This document shows, piece by piece, positions 33,651-35,098 of a DNA stretch of 35,098 nucleotides. This stretch comes from Nitrospira sp. SG-bin2 (GTDB lineage Bacteria > Nitrospirota > Nitrospiria > Nitrospirales > Nitrospiraceae). Below the pieces are notes generated by a model. That model was not told where the DNA came from and did not search any database. It worked only from the letters and a program-made list of their open reading frames with translations. Position 1 is the stretch's first letter. Each line of letters opens with the position of its first letter. Position numbers and translations under genes: made by a program. Location of the stretch: the NCBI GenBank assembly GCA_002083405.1, contig LVWT01000008.1, positions 1 through 35,098 of the forward strand, written 5' to 3'.

Positions 33651-34094
33651 TCATTTTTTGCGCGCTGATGTCACGGCATCGACAACGCGCTCGGGACCGG
33701 CGGGATCGGTCACCATGCCAAGTTTTTCGATGCCGGCTTTCTTGACTCCATCCATGACCTGAATGACCACCCCATACGGCACATCGCGATCAGCCCGCAG
33801 ATAGATCGACACATCCTTATGCTCCTCTTTGAGCACACGGAGCTTGCGCTCCAACTGCGCGATACTCACCTGGTCCTTATCGAGGTAGAGCCGCTGATCT
33901 TTTTCGATCGCGAGCACCGCCCGGATCTCCGGCTTGATCGTATTGGAGGCGGACGTCGGCAGCTTGATGTCCATCCCGCGATAGAGCATCGGCGCCGTCA
34001 CCATGAAAATCACCAGCAGCACCAGCACGACATCGACGAGAGGGATAACGTTGATCTCCGCCAAAAACCGCCGGTGCCTGTTTTCGAGCATCAT
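33651..34094 (-). CDS. tolR: TolR/ExbD-family proton-channel subunit
   Basis: 147 residues. A short cytosolic N-terminus, then one membrane span INVIPLVDVVLVLLVIFMV with Asp21, the proton-carrying residue of TolR/ExbD. The periplasmic domain (~45-147) includes RAVLAIEKDQRLYLD, YLRADRDVPYGVVIQVMDGVKKAGI. With TolQ it makes the 5:2 motor that drives TolA. ATG at 34094 overlaps the tolQ stop by 4 bp (ATGA). A gap of 187 bp follows before tolA, the only sizeable gap in tolQRAB. Confidence 0.95.
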   Translation of the reverse strand: MMLENRHRRFLAEINVIPLVDVVLVLLVIFMVTAPMLYRGMDIKLPTSASNTIKPEIRAVLAIEKDQRLYLDKDQVSIAQLERKLRVLKEEHKDVSIYLRADRDVPYGVVIQVMDGVKKAGIEKLGMVTDPAGPERVVDAVTSARKK

Positions 34095-34813
34095 CCCTTC
34101 ACTCCAACAGGAACAGGAGAAACTGAAGCAACCGGCTTCGTTTTAGCCGGAAGCAAGGCGAGCAACTCGACCACCACGGAATCCATGTGGAACGCGGCGC
34201 GGCGGATACGCGTCAGAAAATAGTTGTAGGCGATGACGGCGGGAATCGCCGCAAACAATCCGGCTGCCGTCGCAATCAATGCTTCCGACACACCGGGCGC
34301 CACGGCGGCAATACTGGCCGTGCCTTGCGTGCCGATTTCGCGGAACGAATCGATAATCCCCATGACCGTGCCGAGCAATCCCACAAACGGGCTGATATTC
34401 CCGGTCGTCGCCAGAAACGGGAGAAATGATTCCAGCTTGGCGATTTGGCCTTGGGCAATGTGCGCGCCGGTCCGTTCCACGACATGCCGATCGATCGTCG
34501 GCGCTCCGTCGCCGTCATACGGCGCCCGGCCTGCTCCAGACCCATGGCCCAACCGTTCCATCACACCATGGAAAATTCTTGCGCAGGGGCTCCCGCTCGT
34601 CCGCTGAGCATGCCGCGCGACTTCATCGAGATCTTTAGCCTTCGTGAGCACCGCCATAAACCGGCGGTCTTCCTCGTCAACCGTGCGAAACGTCCTCCAC
34701 TTAAAGAGAATGATGCCCCAGGAAATGATCGAAAAACACAAGAGCAGAAACAGCACGATTTTCGAGATCACTCCGAGCGACGCGAGAAGCCCTATGGGAC
34801 CGGATTGAAACAT
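34091..34813 (-). CDS. tolQ: TolQ/ExbB-family proton-channel subunit
   Basis: 240 residues with three membrane spans (~15-36, ~128-152 and ~168-195). The conserved block LESFLPFLATTGNISPFVGLLGTVMGIIDSFREIG and GVSEALIATAAGLFAAIPAVIAYNYF lines the proton pore. The cytosolic segment ERLGHGSGAGRAPYDGDGAP carries a Gly-rich piece that I do not recall from E. coli TolQ. ATG at 34813 has GAGGG nine bases upstream. It is the first gene of the tol-pal operon and lies downstream of a tRNA gene. Confidence 0.94.
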   Translation of the reverse strand: MFQSGPIGLLASLGVISKIVLFLLLCFSIISWGIILFKWRTFRTVDEEDRRFMAVLTKAKDLDEVARHAQRTSGSPCARIFHGVMERLGHGSGAGRAPYDGDGAPTIDRHVVERTGAHIAQGQIAKLESFLPFLATTGNISPFVGLLGTVMGIIDSFREIGTQGTASIAAVAPGVSEALIATAAGLFAAIPAVIAYNYFLTRIRRAAFHMDSVVVELLALLPAKTKPVASVSPVPVGVKG

Positions 34814-35000
34814 GGGAGTCTACCCTCTCCTTTTTCTGGTGAACGCACCGCACCGTAAAATGGAGTGTACCAGACGCGGGAGAAAATGGTGGGACCACGA
34901 GATGCGGAATGCACACGAACCAGGCTCGGCTTTGTCCTCTGCCTCACCGGCTGTTATTTCCTACACTATAGTGAGGGACAACTCCACTTCTGCGTGGCCC

Positions 35001-35022
35001 TGAAGGAGGCGCACCTCCTTCA
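35001..35022. promoter_or_regulatory. Perfect hairpin with Shine-Dalgarno-like arm downstream of the tRNA
   Basis: TGAAGGAGG and CCTCCTTCA (9 bp each) enclose CGCA. There is no T-run on either side, so it is not a standard terminator. It lies between the tRNA gene and tolQ and could be a processing or stabilising stem in their transcript. Confidence 0.4.
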
Positions 35023-35069
35023 AACTTACTTCTTGCAGATTCGAACCTGCGGCATGACATCGGAAAAAA

Positions 35070-35098
35070 TGGCGGGGCCGACGGGATTTGAACCCGCG
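35070..35098 (-). tRNA. tRNA gene, 3' end only (cut by window edge)
   Basis: On the minus strand the sequence gives a T-arm (GCGGG-TTCAAAT-CCCGT), the 3' acceptor strand CGGCCCC, discriminator G and an encoded CCA ending at 35070. Six T residues follow, which can act as terminator signal. The anticodon lies outside the window, so the amino acid cannot be assigned; a G discriminator fits Ser among others. Confidence 0.88.

Overview
The window reads as chromosomal DNA of a GC-rich Gram-negative (diderm) bacterium. It carries a complete Tol-Pal operon, lipoproteins with lipoboxes, TatC, an HtrA protease and c-type cytochromes. The mix of Mo-cofactor and Fe-S assembly genes with multihaem cytochromes, an RqcH homologue in a diderm, and GC-rich palindromic repeats ending in CAGGCTG points to Nitrospira or a close relative. 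That assignment is inference from recalled gene content; no rRNA or marker gene here proves it.

Layout. (1) 1-3.3 kb is an accessory patch: the end of a trypsin-like protease, a Phd/Doc-type toxin-antitoxin pair with 4-bp overlap, an HEXXH protein resembling alpha-ketoglutarate-HExxH peptide hydroxylases, a repeat of about 205 bp and a small zinc-ribbon protein. (2) 3.5-6.9 kb holds rqcH, a single-domain response regulator with a loop insertion, a 2OG-Fe(II) oxygenase and a Gly-rich RRM protein with a clear terminator. (3) 7.1-9.05 kb is a three-gene ABC-2 exporter cassette, followed by a second copy of the repeat. (4) 9.3-13.8 kb (minus strand) is tatC - mrp/NBP35-like - moeA - mobB - six-haem cytochrome c, a set suited to maturing exported Mo/Fe-S enzymes. 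(5) 13.9-18.4 kb has an HtrA/Deg protease divergent from a lipoprotein carrying a caspase fold without the catalytic His and Cys. That gene is followed by a short paralogue which looks like the same gene with the N-terminal and caspase domains removed. Both lipoprotein genes carry a matching promoter-like block at a similar distance. (6) 18.7-21.4 kb has a secreted protein of five repeats of about 105 residues and a small monohaem cytochrome c, each with a terminator. (7) 21.8-34.8 kb is one long minus-strand run: tolQ-tolR-tolA-like-tolB-pal-two cpoB/ybgF paralogues-mutL-miaA-mtnP-pfkB kinase-TPR lipoprotein-rodZ, mostly with overlaps or gaps of a few bases. (8) The window ends inside a tRNA gene.

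How the genes fit together. The Tol-Pal block energises outer-membrane constriction (TolQR motor, TolA-like link, TolB/Pal at the outer membrane, CpoB-like factors). RodZ and the TPR lipoprotein add further envelope and shape functions, while mutL, miaA and mtnP are housekeeping genes carried in the same run. The Mo/Fe-S/Tat block is plausibly tied to respiratory molybdoenzymes (nitrite oxidoreductase if this is Nitrospira), but no such enzyme is encoded here.

The most unusual items are the catalytically dead caspase-like lipoprotein with its domain-deleted paralogue, the repeat element whose end coincides with stop codons of two unrelated genes, and the orphan HEXXH enzyme.
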